Positions 26,570 through 36,750 are shown, counted from the first letter of the stretch. The stretch: 64,000 nucleotides of DNA from an uncultured Bacteroidales bacterium (GCA_902785605.1 CACZZL010000001.1:124001-188000), one strand, 5' to 3'. Numbers and translations: made by a program. The notes: generated from the letters alone by a model not told the origin.

Positions 26570-27337
26570 TTAGAACCGATAACTGAAACTCACGTACCAA
26601 CCCCATTCGGACATGTACTGTCCTTTGCGCTGCGGGTGTTTGACAAGGTTGTTCAGACCGAAGTCATAGCCGGACTGCAAGCGGTACTTGTCCCATTCAA
26701 AACCGCCGCCGAGTCCCAACTGGATGTTCGCACGTACCAACTCATCCGCCATACGGTCGTACGTGTCGGTCGGGATACCCTGAGACTGTAACCATGTCTC
26801 CACACCGCTGCTCAGGTGTTTGTCCATGTAGTCCGTTTGCGCAAGGCCGATATGCAGTTGCGGACCGGCGTAGAAGAACAGGTTGAGCTGTTTCCACAAC
26901 GGAATCGTGTAGTACGCCCGTACAGGCACGGTGAGGTTGTGCGCCAGCACACGGTGACGGATATACTCCGTCTGCACCGATACGACATCCACCGAACGCC
27001 AGTGTTGCTCATTGCGTCCGTACAGGAGCGTGTAGTACGCACCCGTCTGCAGACTGAAATGCTTGGGCAGCACGAACGTGAACGTCGCACCAAGCCGTAC
27101 GCCGTGCAGGTACATGTCCGGGAACGAGATGTCACGGGCACGCTGCCAATGCTGTACATACCCCGCCTCAATGCGGTACTCCGTGCTGAACGTATAGGGA
27201 TTCTCATCCACCGTCTTGGCCGTCGGATCAAAGAACGTGTTGTCCTCTATCTGCATGCCAGGCTTGACCTTGTCGTCTGCCCACATTAGCCCCGCACTCA
27301 GGCACAAAAAAAGCACTATATATCCGATTCGCTTCAT
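26570..27337 (-). CDS. outer-membrane beta-barrel protein
   Basis: 255 aa. Signal peptide MKRIGYIVLFLCLSAGLMWA, then amphipathic strands (YRIEAGYVQHW, TFTFVLPKHFSLQTGAYYT, VRAYYTIPLWKQLNLFFYAGP) and a final aromatic residue (SFSYRF), the usual C-terminal barrel signal. Resembles the PorT/OMP_b-brl families of small 8-stranded barrels; no specific function. Start at the ATG that opens the signal peptide. Divergent from preA, each with its own promoter. Confidence 0.82.
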   Translation of the reverse strand: MKRIGYIVLFLCLSAGLMWADDKVKPGMQIEDNTFFDPTAKTVDENPYTFSTEYRIEAGYVQHWQRARDISFPDMYLHGVRLGATFTFVLPKHFSLQTGAYYTLLYGRNEQHWRSVDVVSVQTEYIRHRVLAHNLTVPVRAYYTIPLWKQLNLFFYAGPQLHIGLAQTDYMDKHLSSGVETWLQSQGIPTDTYDRMADELVRANIQLGLGGGFEWDKYRLQSGYDFGLNNLVKHPQRKGQYMSEWGWYVSFSYRF

Positions 27338-27358
27338 AGCTCGATTGTAATTTGGCTG

Positions 27359-27390
27359 CAAAAGTACAAAAAAATAATGAAATGTGCAAA
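27359..27390 (-). promoter_or_regulatory. promoter of the outer-membrane protein gene
   Basis: Minus strand TTTGCACA, ~20-bp gap, TACTTTTG, 22 bp upstream of the ATG. Confidence 0.8.
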
Positions 27391-27415
27391 TTATACGAGA
27401 ATTTTGTGCGAAAAT

Positions 27416-27446
27416 TTGCGTATTTGCGGATTTTTAAGTAACTTTG
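27416..27446 (+). promoter_or_regulatory. promoter of the preA unit
   Basis: TTGCGTATTTGCGG region, 20-bp gap, TAACTTTG, 37 bp before the preA ATG. Confidence 0.85.
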
Positions 27447-27483
27447 CACCCGCAATAATAATACGCTCATTAATACAAATGCT

Positions 27484-28938
27484 ATGATACACATCAATGA
27501 AGAGGTAGCTCGCTGCCTGTTATGCGAGAACGCACCGTGCGGTGAGAAGACTGCACGCGCTATCCGGGCACTCCGTTTTGACAACTTGTGGACGGCCCGT
27601 GAACTGTTCGATCAGATCAACGACGCTGAGATAGCTGCCGCTGAGGCCGCTTGTATCCATTACGACAAACCCATTCGGATTGCTGAACTCAAATCAGCAA
27701 TGACCAATGACCAATCACCAATGAGCGAAGCTCCGCTGCCAAGCCTCGAACTCAACTTCTGTGACATGGTCTGTGAGAACCCCTTCTTCCTTGCCAGCTC
27801 CGCTGTCTGCACCAACTACGATATGGTAGCCCGTGCACTGGAAGCCGGTTGGGCCGGTGTGTTCTACAAAACGATCTGCAAGCAGGACATCCGGGAGGTG
27901 TCGCCTCGTTTTGATGCGGTACGCAAAGAGGGTACACCCTTCGTCGGGTTCCGTAACATGGAGCAGCTCTCCGAGAACCCCTATCAGGTGGACTTTGATA
28001 TCCTGCACCGCCTCAAACAGAACTACCCGACCAAACGTATCATTGCGTCCATCATGGGTCAGAGCGAAGAGGAATGGATCGAGTTGGCGAAGATGGCGGA
28101 GGAGGCAGGCTGTGATGCTGTCGAACTCAATTTCTCCTGCCCGCAGATGAAACTGTCCGGACTCGGTTCCGACATCGGTCAGAGCAATGACCTGATCTTG
28201 TGCTACACCTCCTGCATCAAAGATGCCGTTTCGATACCCGTCATTCCGAAGATGACACCCAACATCATGTCCATGCGTAGCCCTGCCTTAGCTTGTTTCT
28301 ACGCGGGAGCGCACGGTATCAGCGCCATCAACACCATCAAGTCCATCACCATGAGCCATGAGGCCGAGGTGAGCCACAAAAAGACCATCAGCGGCTACTC
28401 GGGCAAAGCGGTCAAACCGATTGCTCTCCGTATGGTATACGAGATGACAGGCGATCCGGTGATCCGCAAAGCCGGCATAGAGAAGCATATGGACATCAGC
28501 GGTATAGGTGGCATCGAGACCTGGCGCGATGCGCTGGAGTTCATTCAACTCGGCTGTCGTAATGTGCAGGTGTGCACCGCTGTCATGCAGTACGGTTACC
28601 GCATCATTGATGACCTCAAGCTCGGTCTGCAGCATTACATGCAGGAGCGCGGAATCACGGAACTGAAGAAACTGGTGGGTGAGGAACTGCCGAACATCGT
28701 GCTGCCCTCTAAACTTGACCGCGAGACCATGGTCTTCCCTAAGATCGACCGTGAGAAATGTATCGGGTGCGGCCGTTGTTACATCTCCTGTATGGACGGC
28801 GGACACCAGGCGATCTCGTTCGGCGAGGACCGCAAACCGCGTATTGTCGGCACTAAGTGTGTCGGCTGTCACCTCTGCCGACTCGTCTGCCCGACCGGCG
28901 CAATCGGTCAAGCCAACCGCATGGTTAAGAAAGCGTAA
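27484..28938 (+). CDS. preA: NAD-dependent dihydropyrimidine dehydrogenase subunit PreA-like
   Basis: 484 aa. FMN-binding TIM barrel of the dihydroorotate/dihydropyrimidine dehydrogenase family (NPFFLASSAVC, LNFSCPQMK, GISAINTIKS, GIGGIETWRDALEFIQLG), followed by a two-cluster ferredoxin domain CIGCGRCYISC ... CVGCHLCRLVCP at ~424-470. It would reduce uracil or thymine, or oxidise the dihydro forms. Residues 1-60 carry RCLLCENAPC, like the N-terminal Fe-S region of the partner subunit PreT; no PreT gene is in the window. The linker at ~residues 72-81 (MTNDQSPMSE) comes from a heptamer array. Confidence 0.88.
   Translation: MIHINEEVARCLLCENAPCGEKTARAIRALRFDNLWTARELFDQINDAEIAAAEAACIHYDKPIRIAELKSAMTNDQSPMSEAPLPSLELNFCDMVCENPFFLASSAVCTNYDMVARALEAGWAGVFYKTICKQDIREVSPRFDAVRKEGTPFVGFRNMEQLSENPYQVDFDILHRLKQNYPTKRIIASIMGQSEEEWIELAKMAEEAGCDAVELNFSCPQMKLSGLGSDIGQSNDLILCYTSCIKDAVSIPVIPKMTPNIMSMRSPALACFYAGAHGISAINTIKSITMSHEAEVSHKKTISGYSGKAVKPIALRMVYEMTGDPVIRKAGIEKHMDISGIGGIETWRDALEFIQLGCRNVQVCTAVMQYGYRIIDDLKLGLQHYMQERGITELKKLVGEELPNIVLPSKLDRETMVFPKIDREKCIGCGRCYISCMDGGHQAISFGEDRKPRIVGTKCVGCHLCRLVCPTGAIGQANRMVKKA
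27699..27726 (+). repeat. heptamer array in preA (AATGACC family)
   Basis: AATGACC, AATGACC, AATCACC, AATGAGC, in frame in the linker between the N-terminal segment and the FMN barrel. Confidence 0.9.
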
Positions 28939-28969
28939 TAACAATTAATTGCAAATCAACAATACAGAT

Positions 28970-30421
28970 ATGGAACCGAAAGCAGTTTTTGATATTTTTG
29001 CCCAGATCAACCAAGTACCCCGTCCGTCCAAACACGAACAGCGTATCAGCCAATGGTTACAGACCTTTGCAGCCGAGCACGGTATCGAGTGTGTCGCCGA
29101 TGAGGCGATGAACGTCATCATGCGTGTACCCGCTACCCCCGGCTACGAGCACCACGAGGGCGTGATACTGCAGGCGCACATGGACATGGTGTGCGAGAAG
29201 AACGGTGACGTGGAGCATGACTTCATGAACGACCCGATACAGACATGGGTTGATGGCGAATGGCTAAAGGCGAAGGGTACAACCCTGGGTGCCGATGACG
29301 GAATCGGAATCTCCATGGCACTCGCTGCCATCACCGACCCGAACCTGCAACACCCGGCTATCGAGTGCCTCTTCACTGTCGATGAGGAGACCGGTCTGAC
29401 CGGCGCCATGAAACTGCAGGACGGTATGCTGCGCGGCAAACGACTCATTAACATCGACTCCGAGGATGACGGCCAGATCTTCATCGGCTGCGCCGGCGGA
29501 ATCGATACGTTGGCTAAGATGCACTATAAAGGTGAACGGTTAGAGGCGAAAGGCGAAAGGATCGCTATCCGCTTATCCGTCAGCGGACTGATGGGTGGTC
29601 ACTCGGGCGATGATATCAACAAAGGTCGTGCGAACGCGAACCAGATCTTGGTGTGGTTCTTGGCGCGTATCTGGCCGCAGGCCGAACTGCACCTGGCGCG
29701 TATCGAAGGCGGTAACCTGCGCAATGCGATTGCCCGTGAGGCACAGGCCGTGCTCTGTGTGCCGATGAGTTACAAAGAGCAGATCCGCATCGAGTGGAAC
29801 AACTACGTAGCTCAAATGGAATCGGTGTTCGGTGAAGTGGAGAAAGATATGCGTCTGGACCTCGAGACCTGCGACATGCCCGATACATTCCTTCCTGCCG
29901 ACAAGGCCTATCGTCTCGTCATGGCGCTGTGCGAATGTCCGCACGGCATGATCGCTATGTCCAAAGAGATGCCGGGACTCGTTGAGACCAGTACCAACTT
30001 GGCTTCCATAAAGATGAAAGAAGAGGCCAATGGCGAACGGTATATAGAGATCAACACCTCGCAGCGTTCGTCCATCGAAGCATCGAAACACCACCTCAAG
30101 TGGGCAGTGGAGCAGGCACTATCGCTCGCGTGCGACGAAGTGACGCATGGGGACGGTTACCCGGGTTGGGCACCGAACCCGTACTCAGCCCTGCTCGAAG
30201 TGGTCAAACAAGCGTATAAGGACCTGTTCAAAGCAGATCCCCAAGTGCTGGCTATCCATGCCGGCTTGGAGTGCGGTCTGTTTCTGGAGAAGTATCCGTA
30301 CCTGGACATGGTGTCCATCGGCCCGCAGATGTACGGTGTACACTCGCCACAGGAACGTCTGTCTATTCCGTCCACTGAACGTTGCTACAAATGGCTTTGC
30401 CAAACCCTTCAGACGCTCTGA
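28970..30421 (+). CDS. pepD: aminoacyl-histidine dipeptidase (cytosol nonspecific dipeptidase)
   Basis: 483 aa, M20C metallopeptidase that hydrolyses dipeptides such as carnosine-like Xaa-His. Metal and catalytic motifs: LQAHMDMVCEKN (~67-78), GTTLGADDGIG (~101-111), TVDEETGLTGA (~136-146), GLMGGHSGDDI (~204-214) and the C-terminal IHAGLECGLF (~431-440). ATG 28970 is chosen; the track upstream adds only residues outside the family. A heptamer array inserts a charged loop (ERLEAKGER) before GLMGGHSG. Part of a tight preA-pepD-cca-parE series. Confidence 0.94.
   Translation: MEPKAVFDIFAQINQVPRPSKHEQRISQWLQTFAAEHGIECVADEAMNVIMRVPATPGYEHHEGVILQAHMDMVCEKNGDVEHDFMNDPIQTWVDGEWLKAKGTTLGADDGIGISMALAAITDPNLQHPAIECLFTVDEETGLTGAMKLQDGMLRGKRLINIDSEDDGQIFIGCAGGIDTLAKMHYKGERLEAKGERIAIRLSVSGLMGGHSGDDINKGRANANQILVWFLARIWPQAELHLARIEGGNLRNAIAREAQAVLCVPMSYKEQIRIEWNNYVAQMESVFGEVEKDMRLDLETCDMPDTFLPADKAYRLVMALCECPHGMIAMSKEMPGLVETSTNLASIKMKEEANGERYIEINTSQRSSIEASKHHLKWAVEQALSLACDEVTHGDGYPGWAPNPYSALLEVVKQAYKDLFKADPQVLAIHAGLECGLFLEKYPYLDMVSIGPQMYGVHSPQERLSIPSTERCYKWLCQTLQTL
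29531..29558 (+). repeat. heptamer array in pepD (GGCGAAA family)
   Basis: GGTGAAC, GGTTAGA, GGCGAAA, GGCGAAA, in frame in pepD, just before the conserved GHSG segment. Confidence 0.82.
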
Positions 30422-30431
30422 TAAGCTATAG

Positions 30432-31841
30432 ATGACCGTTACAGACCCCAAAATAGAACACCCCATTCTTCACTTGATCGGTGAAGAGGCGGATCGCTTA
30501 AACCTCGAGTGCTACGTCATCGGCGGTTGGGTGCGTGACCTGTTCCTGCACCGCCCGTCGGACGACATCGACGTGGTGGTCGTCGGCTCCGGCATATCCT
30601 TAGCCGAAGCGGTCGCCAAACGCCTGGGTAAGCATGCCCACTTGGCGGTGTTCAAGACCTACGGCACCGCACAGGTCAAACGCGGTGAGATGGAACTCGA
30701 GTTCGTCGGGGCACGGCGCGAGAGTTATCAGCACGACAGCCGTAACCCGATCGTGGAAGACGGCACGCTCCAAGAAGACCAGAACCGCCGTGACTTCACC
30801 ATCAACGCCATGGCGATCTGTCTAAACAAAGACCGCTACGGCGAACTGCTGGATCCGTTTGACGGGATGTACGATCTGGAGGATTGTATCATTCGTACCC
30901 CGCTCGACCCGGACATCACGTTCTCGGACGACCCGCTGCGCATGATGCGAGCCATCCGTTTTGCAACCCAACTGGGTTTCTTCCTTGAGGACGAGACCTT
31001 TGATGCCATCGTGCGTAACAAAGAGCGCATGAACATCATCACCAAGGAGCGTATTGCGGAAGAACTGAACAAGATCATGCTCAGCCGCCGTCCGTCCGAA
31101 GGATGGCTGCTGCTCGACAAGACCGGCCTGCTGCCGCTCATCTTCCCCGAATTGGCAGCCCTCAAGGGCATCGAAGTGAAGGAAGGACGCGGACACAAGG
31201 ATGTGTTCCTCCACACGCTCAAGGTGTTGGATAATGTAGCGCAGACCTCCGATAACTTATGGCTTCGCTGGGCCGCGTTGCTGCACGATATCGGCAAACC
31301 GAAGAGCAAAGCCTGGGACCCGCAAGCCGGGTGGACATTCCGCAACCACAACTACATCGGGGCGAAGATGGTGCCTAAGATCTTTGCGAAAATGAAGATG
31401 CCGCTCAACGACAAGATGGAGTACGTCAAGAAGATGGTGGACCTGCATATGCGGCCGATCAACCTCATCGAAGACACCGTCACAGACAGCGCCGTACGCC
31501 GTCTGCTCTTCGAAGCGGGAGACGATATAGAAGACCTGATGCTGCTCTGCGATGCAGATATCACCAGCCGCAATGAGGAGAAGAAAGCACGGTTCCATCA
31601 CAACTACCAGCTCGTTCGGCAGAAGATGGTGGAACTGGAAGAACGGGACCGAATCCGTAATTTTCAACCGCCTGTCAAAGGGGATGAGATCATGGAGATA
31701 CTCCACCTCGAACCCTGCTCGACGGTCGGCGAACTGAAGATGGCGATCAAGGATGCCATCCTCGACGGTATCATTCCCAACGAGTACGAACCCGCCAAAG
31801 CGTACCTGCTCAAACTGGCACACGAAAAAGGACTATGTTAG
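30432..31841 (+). CDS. cca: CCA tRNA nucleotidyltransferase with HD domain
   Basis: 469 aa. Class II nucleotidyltransferase that adds or repairs the 3' CCA of tRNAs; fitting, because the tRNA in this window lacks an encoded CCA. Head domain GGWVRD (~29-34) and DDIDVVV (~42-48) carry the catalytic carboxylates; [10 protein letters not shown] (~121-130) is the nucleotide-binding motif. An HD-type domain follows (HDIGKPK, ~284-290). Overlaps the start of parE by 7 bp. Confidence 0.95.
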   Translation: MTVTDPKIEHPILHLIGEEADRLNLECYVIGGWVRDLFLHRPSDDIDVVVVGSGISLAEAVAKRLGKHAHLAVFKTYGTAQVKRGEMELEFVGARRESYQHDSRNPIVEDGTLQEDQNRRDFTINAMAICLNKDRYGELLDPFDGMYDLEDCIIRTPLDPDITFSDDPLRMMRAIRFATQLGFFLEDETFDAIVRNKERMNIITKERIAEELNKIMLSRRPSEGWLLLDKTGLLPLIFPELAALKGIEVKEGRGHKDVFLHTLKVLDNVAQTSDNLWLRWAALLHDIGKPKSKAWDPQAGWTFRNHNYIGAKMVPKIFAKMKMPLNDKMEYVKKMVDLHMRPINLIEDTVTDSAVRRLLFEAGDDIEDLMLLCDADITSRNEEKKARFHHNYQLVRQKMVELEERDRIRNFQPPVKGDEIMEILHLEPCSTVGELKMAIKDAILDGIIPNEYEPAKAYLLKLAHEKGLC

Positions 31842-33757
31842 AAGAACAAGAAACGATAAATTTGAACGCCGTAGACTACGGCGACGAGAACATTATTCAC
31901 CTCGATGACATGGAGCATATCCGGCGCCGTCCGGGTATGTATATCGGTAAGTTAGGCGACGGCAGTCACTCCGACGACGGTATCTATGTGCTCATCAAAG
32001 AGAGTATCGATAACTCGATCGATGAGTTCCGCATGGGCGAGGGAAAAGTGATAGAAGTGGATGTGGCAGACGGTCGGGTACGCGTGCGTGACTATGGCCG
32101 TGGAATCCCCTTGGGCAAACTGGTCGAAGTGGTCAGCGTGCTCAACACCGGCGGTAAGTACGACAGCAAGGCTTTCAAGAAATCCGTCGGTCTGAACGGT
32201 GTGGGTACCAAAGCGGTCAATGCCCTCTCATCCTACTTCTGCGTCGAGTCGTACCGCGAGGGTAAGACCCGTCGGGCGGAGTTTGCACAAGGCAAACTGA
32301 CGAAAGACAGCGGTATTCTCGATTATAACGGCACCGAGAAACGCGGAACGATCATAGAGTTCGTGCCCGATGACAGCAAAGGACTGTTTGAGAACTACCG
32401 CTTCCGCGATGATTACATCGAAGAGCTGCTGCGTAACTACGCCTACCTCAACACCGGCCTCACGCTCGTCTATAACGGCAAGAAGTTCGTCTCCAAGAAC
32501 GGTCTGTTGGACCTGCTCACGGAGAACATGACGGAGACACCGCTGTATCCGATCATTCATATCAAAGGTGAAGACATTGAGATCGCCCTCACCCATACCG
32601 ACCAGAACGGCGATGAGTACTACTCGTTCGTTAACGGTCAGCACACCATCCAGGGCGGTACGCACCAGGCCGCTTATCGCGAAGCGATCGGTCGTACCAT
32701 TAAGGAGTTCTTCAACAAGAACCAGGAACTGGCCGATATCCGAAACGGTGTCGTAGGCGCGATCGCCATCAATGTGGAAGAACCCGTCTTCGAGTCCCAG
32801 ACCAAGGTTAAGTTGGGTTCCAAAGACATGTCGCCCACCGGTGGTATCAGCGTCAATAAGTTCGTCAATGACTTCGTCAAACAGCAACTGGATAACTACC
32901 TGCACAAGAACCCTGAGGTGACGGAAGTGATGCTGCAGAAGATCCAGGACAGCGAGAAAGAACGTAAGGCGATTGCGGCGGTGTCCAAAGTAGCACGTGA
33001 GCGGGCGAAGAAGAACCTGGTCAACAACCCCAAACTGCGCGATTGCCAGATTCACCTCAACGATGCCAAACCCGTCAAGTCCGCCAAGGATGCCGACGAC
33101 GATCTGCGTCTGGAGAGCTCCATCTTCATCACCGAGGGTCTGTCCGCTTCGGGCTCCATCACCAAGAGCCGCGACGTGCGCACCCAAGCGGTGTTCTCGC
33201 TCCGCGGTAAACCGCTCAACAGTTACGGCCTGAGTAAATCCGTCGTCTATGAGAACGAGGAGTTCAACTGTCTGCAGTCGGCCCTCAACATCGAAGACGG
33301 CCTGGACGAACTGCGTTATAACAAAGTGATCATCGCAACCGATGCCGATGTGGACGGTATGCACATCCGTCTGCTGATGCTGACGTTCTTCCTCCAGTTC
33401 TTCCCCGACCTCGTTAAGAAAGGGCATGTCTATATCCTGCAGACGCCGCTGTTCCGTGTCAAGGACAAGAACCAGATCATCTATTGCTACTCCGAAGAGG
33501 AGCGGCTCAAGGCGCTCAATAAGATCAAGAACCCCGAAATCACCCGATTCAAAGGACTCGGAGAGATCTCGCCCGATGAGTTCAAGGGTTTCATCGGACA
33601 GGGTATTCGTCTGGACCAGGTGACGCTGCGCAAAGAGGACGCAGTGAATGAACTGCTGGCGTACTACATGGGTAAGAACACAACCGAGCGGCAACAGTTC
33701 ATCATCGACAACCTCGTGGTCGAAGAAGACCGTGTGGAGGAGGAGTTTGAGTCATGA
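31835..33757 (+). CDS. parE: DNA topoisomerase IV subunit B (ParE-type)
   Basis: 640 aa. ATPase half of a type IIA topoisomerase that unlinks daughter chromosomes. GHKL ATPase motifs: [11 protein letters not shown] (~51-61), DYGRGIPLG (~86-94), [13 protein letters not shown] (~118-130). Transducer and TOPRIM domains follow; the TOPRIM Glu motif reads EGLSASGS (~433-440) instead of the usual EGDSAGG, while [11 protein letters not shown] (~501-511) is intact. The length and RGKPLN motif favour ParE over GyrB. Overlaps cca by 7 bp and the next ORF by 4 bp. Confidence 0.9.
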   Translation: MLEEQETINLNAVDYGDENIIHLDDMEHIRRRPGMYIGKLGDGSHSDDGIYVLIKESIDNSIDEFRMGEGKVIEVDVADGRVRVRDYGRGIPLGKLVEVVSVLNTGGKYDSKAFKKSVGLNGVGTKAVNALSSYFCVESYREGKTRRAEFAQGKLTKDSGILDYNGTEKRGTIIEFVPDDSKGLFENYRFRDDYIEELLRNYAYLNTGLTLVYNGKKFVSKNGLLDLLTENMTETPLYPIIHIKGEDIEIALTHTDQNGDEYYSFVNGQHTIQGGTHQAAYREAIGRTIKEFFNKNQELADIRNGVVGAIAINVEEPVFESQTKVKLGSKDMSPTGGISVNKFVNDFVKQQLDNYLHKNPEVTEVMLQKIQDSEKERKAIAAVSKVARERAKKNLVNNPKLRDCQIHLNDAKPVKSAKDADDDLRLESSIFITEGLSASGSITKSRDVRTQAVFSLRGKPLNSYGLSKSVVYENEEFNCLQSALNIEDGLDELRYNKVIIATDADVDGMHIRLLMLTFFLQFFPDLVKKGHVYILQTPLFRVKDKNQIIYCYSEEERLKALNKIKNPEITRFKGLGEISPDEFKGFIGQGIRLDQVTLRKEDAVNELLAYYMGKNTTERQQFIIDNLVVEEDRVEEEFES

Positions 33758-33930
33758 AAGCGCTGATTGCATTCATCGTGATGGCGATTATCATCTTGAC
33801 GCTTATCGAGATCAATGAGCGCGTCAAGGCGAAACGCAAAAAGGAGGACTGTGCCAAAGAGCCATCCTCCAAAGAGGACTGCGCGGATTGTAGTCTGATA
33901 GAGCTTTGCGAGAAGAAGCCTTCTAAATAA
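33754..33930 (+). CDS. small Cys-rich membrane protein (58 aa)
   Basis: Starts at ATG 33754, sharing ATGA with the parE stop, so probably translated by coupling. Residues ~3-18 form one membrane helix ([16 protein letters not shown]), followed by a basic stretch (KAKRKK) and a Cys-rich tail with Cys33, Cys43, Cys46 and Cys52 (pattern C-x9-C-x2-C-x5-C). That tail could bind a metal or cluster; orientation and function are unknown. Codon use matches its neighbours. Confidence 0.7.
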   Translation: MKALIAFIVMAIIILTLIEINERVKAKRKKEDCAKEPSSKEDCADCSLIELCEKKPSK

Positions 33931-33940
33931 ATTATTAACC

Positions 33941-34002
33941 ATTCGGGGTGCTTTTGCTGAGATTACACCCGTAGAACTTGGGCGGGTAATGCCGCCAAAG
34001 AA
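33941..34002 (+). promoter_or_regulatory. TPP (thiamine pyrophosphate) riboswitch
   Basis: Contains the hallmark pieces of the THI element in order: GGGGTGC, CTGAGATTACACCC, GAACTTGGGCGGGTAATGCCGCC-type second arm (33974-33996), then AAAG. It ends 2-3 bp before the ATG of the TonB receptor, so ligand binding would probably mask the start region and block translation rather than act by a separate terminator. Ligand: thiamine pyrophosphate, by family. Confidence 0.93.
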
Positions 34003-34004
34003 AG

Positions 34005-36260
34005 ATGAGAAAAAAACTTTTTTTGAGCGCTTTGGCGCTATGTAGTGTTTGCGCAAGTGCGCAGACGAGTAAGGACACCTTAACGATCCTCATGCACCAA
34101 TTGGAGGACATCGAAGTGAGTGCTATGCGGGTGCAGCAGACCACTCTCTCCACCGCTGTCGTCAAGACCGATGAACTGAACCGTGACAACACGGGGCAGA
34201 ACTTACCGTACCTGCTGACCACCACGCCCGGTCTGCAGGTCACCAGTGACGACGGTCTGGGAGTGGGGTACACTTATTTCCGGGTCCGCGGCACAGACCA
34301 CACACGTATTAACATGACCGTGAACGAAGTACCGCTCAACGACCAGGAGAGCCAGACCGTGTTCTGGGTGAACATGACGGACATGAGTTCGTCCATCTCG
34401 CAGGTCGATGTGCAACGCGGTGTGGGAACGAGTACCAGCGGTTCGGCGTTTGGCGCGAGTCTTAACATGCAAACGAACATGCTGGACAGCGTGAGCCGTC
34501 TGACCTTGGCGTTCAACGGCGGTATGTACAACACTTTTCGTGAGATGGTCAACGCACACGCGTCCATCAGCAACCGGTGGATGATGAACGCGCGGTTCAC
34601 CAAAGTGAACTCGGACGGTTTCCTCTACCGCACGAACAGCGACCTGTACAGTTACTACGGCGACATCGGTTGGTACGGAAAGAAGACGCAGGTCATCCTT
34701 CGTGCTTTCGGTGGCGCAGAGACGACCGGTATGGGCTGGGAAGGTGTGTCGTACGAGACCGCGTACGGAATCAACGGGGCGGATCGGCGTTATAACCCGG
34801 CCGGCGAATATACGATGAAAGACAGCCAAGGCAATGACTCGACCGTCTATTATCCCAACCAAACGGATAACTACGCCCAGCAGCACGGACAACTGTCCAT
34901 CAACCACCGTTTCACCCAGCGCTGGAGCCTCACGGCCACGTTCCACTACACCCACGGTAGCGGGTATTACGAGCAGTACAAGAAGAAGAAATACAGTTAT
35001 TGGGGGTTGTCCGATAGCGGTAAGAGTTACGGTATGTACCAAAAATACCTCAACAACCACTTCGCGGGCTTCATGATCTCGTCCAAGTACATCTCCGAAC
35101 CCGTGGACCTGCAGATCGGTGCGGCGGCGAACAATTACCTCGGTCACCACTATGGTCAACTGGAGTACCTGGCGACCCCTTCCGCCACACCCCTGCCGAT
35201 TCACTACGAGTACTACCGCAACCGCGCCAATAAGATCGATGCCAACACCTACGCCAAAGTGAACTGGCGTATCATCAACAAGTCGCGAGAGAAACTGGCG
35301 CTGTACGGTGACTTGCAGTACCGGTTCGTGCGCTACACCATGTCCGGCATCAACGATGAGACAATGACCGAACTGCCGCTGTCGGTGGACTACCATTTCT
35401 TCAACCCCAAGGCCGGTCTGACCTACCAGAACCACGGCCATACGCTCTCCGCGTCGTTCGCAATCGCCAACCGCGACCCGAGCCGAAACAACTACAAGGA
35501 GAACATCCTTTACGATCCGACGACGCAGACCTATTCGGGCGATATGCCTCAGGCCGAGCGGCTCTACGACTACGAGTTGGGTTACCAATACGCGCACGCG
35601 CGTTTTAATATAGGTGTCAACCTCTATTTCATGGACTACGACAACCAGCTCGTGCTCACGGGTGAGTACAATGACATCGGTGTCATGCGCACCGTTAACG
35701 TGAAAGACTCATACCGCATGGGTGCCGAACTGACGGCGGGCGTGAAGATCACCGATTGGTTTAGATGGGAAGGTAACATGGTCGTTAGCCGTAACAAGAT
35801 ACAGAACTACAAACAGTACATCGACCTGTACGATGACCAGAACAACTGGAACTGGATCGGGCAGGATAGTATCATGGGGGATGTGACGATTGCTTTCTCG
35901 CCGATGATTACCGCCATGAGCCTGTTCACGTTCGACTACGCCGGTTTTGTGGGCACCATCCAGACCAACGTGACGAGTCGTCAGTTCCTTGACAACACCA
36001 TGGACGAGCACGCTATGCTCAAAGCGTTCACGACGACGAACGTGAACCTGCAGTATAACCTGCCGATGAAAAAATGGATCACTGACCGCAGCGGTGTGCC
36101 CGATGTGAAACTGTTATGCCAACTCAACAATATCTTCAACGCCAAATACGCCAGCAACGGCGGAGCCGATGCCAGCCGTTTTGCGGATGGTAGTCGTTGC
36201 ACGTGGTACTACGCCCAAGCAGGTATCAACGTACACGCAGGATTTGTCGTACAATGGTAG
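34005..36260 (+). CDS. TonB-dependent receptor, probable thiamine-compound importer
   Basis: 751-aa outer-membrane receptor. Signal peptide ends LCSVCASAQ; plug domain ~40-170 (EDIEVSAMR, LPYLLTTTPGLQVTSDD, YFRVRGTDHTRINMTVNEVPLND, FGASLNMQT); the barrel follows to the terminal aromatic (VQW). No carboxypeptidase-like N-terminal domain and no SusD partner beside it, unlike glycan-uptake systems. The TPP riboswitch directly in front points to uptake of thiamine or a precursor; specificity is inferred from this context. Its 3' end overlaps the convergent membrane-protein gene by 35 bp. Confidence 0.9.
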   Translation: MRKKLFLSALALCSVCASAQTSKDTLTILMHQLEDIEVSAMRVQQTTLSTAVVKTDELNRDNTGQNLPYLLTTTPGLQVTSDDGLGVGYTYFRVRGTDHTRINMTVNEVPLNDQESQTVFWVNMTDMSSSISQVDVQRGVGTSTSGSAFGASLNMQTNMLDSVSRLTLAFNGGMYNTFREMVNAHASISNRWMMNARFTKVNSDGFLYRTNSDLYSYYGDIGWYGKKTQVILRAFGGAETTGMGWEGVSYETAYGINGADRRYNPAGEYTMKDSQGNDSTVYYPNQTDNYAQQHGQLSINHRFTQRWSLTATFHYTHGSGYYEQYKKKKYSYWGLSDSGKSYGMYQKYLNNHFAGFMISSKYISEPVDLQIGAAANNYLGHHYGQLEYLATPSATPLPIHYEYYRNRANKIDANTYAKVNWRIINKSREKLALYGDLQYRFVRYTMSGINDETMTELPLSVDYHFFNPKAGLTYQNHGHTLSASFAIANRDPSRNNYKENILYDPTTQTYSGDMPQAERLYDYELGYQYAHARFNIGVNLYFMDYDNQLVLTGEYNDIGVMRTVNVKDSYRMGAELTAGVKITDWFRWEGNMVVSRNKIQNYKQYIDLYDDQNNWNWIGQDSIMGDVTIAFSPMITAMSLFTFDYAGFVGTIQTNVTSRQFLDNTMDEHAMLKAFTTTNVNLQYNLPMKKWITDRSGVPDVKLLCQLNNIFNAKYASNGGADASRFADGSRCTWYYAQAGINVHAGFVVQW

Positions 36261-36750
36261 AAGCGATATACGCAATCAGTGCAGCGCCTGTGGGAATCCA
36301 TCCCCAGGCGTTTTTTGGATCAAAGAACGCTGCCCAAGTGTTTGTTATCCAGCCCATATAAACAGCTATCGCTGCCCATACGGCGACCAAGGCTACGCCT
36401 AACAACATAGCGGTGAACGAACGCAGGTTGAACAGGTTCTGGTAGATCAGGTATCCACCGATAGGAAGAAGCAAAAACAGCACGGTAGGGAGCCAGTACG
36501 AAGCGATACTGAGCAGCACCGCTACCTGGAAACACTGTTCTACCGAACTGGTGTGCCGCTCTATGCGCAGCACAAGGAACACGCAGAACATCGCGATGAC
36601 CGCTACCAAAAAACCCCACAGATAATTAGGGCTGAGGGCGGTCTGACGAATAAGGGCGATGATCGCCGGAATAGCACTACCGCCTATTGCCAGCAGTCCG
36701 AGGACTACCGGCAATAGGTGATAAAGCATTGTTTGTGTCGCGCGTTTCAT
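36226..36750 (-). CDS. hypothetical membrane protein
   Basis: 174 aa with about five predicted membrane helices (~8-33, 43-62, 76-100, 108-132, 148-168). Not a family I recognise. Its ATG overlaps the TAA of the M3 peptidase gene (TAATG), so it is translationally coupled as the last gene of the long minus-strand run. The 3' end overlaps the convergent receptor gene by 35 bp. Confidence 0.7.
   Translation of the reverse strand: MKRATQTMLYHLLPVVLGLLAIGGSAIPAIIALIRQTALSPNYLWGFLVAVIAMFCVFLVLRIERHTSSVEQCFQVAVLLSIASYWLPTVLFLLLPIGGYLIYQNLFNLRSFTAMLLGVALVAVWAAIAVYMGWITNTWAAFFDPKNAWGWIPTGAALIAYIASTIVRQILRVR

Noticed and set aside
29253-29280. Heptamer-like run ATGGCGA/ATGGCTA/AAGGCGA in pepD
   Set aside because: It encodes DGEWLKAKGTTLG, a conserved stretch of the PepD family itself, so the 7-bp look may be coincidence. 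Not counted as an array.
29991-30060. Weak heptamer match in pepD (AGGCCAA, TGGCGAA, CGGTATA)
   Set aside because: Only one unit matches the GGCGAA family well; below the standard used for the other arrays.
33130-33160. Defective topoisomerase because TOPRIM motif reads EGLSASGS not EGDSAGG
   Set aside because: The catalytic Glu and the DADVDG acidic residues are kept and ParE of this phylum often varies here; not treated as inactivation.
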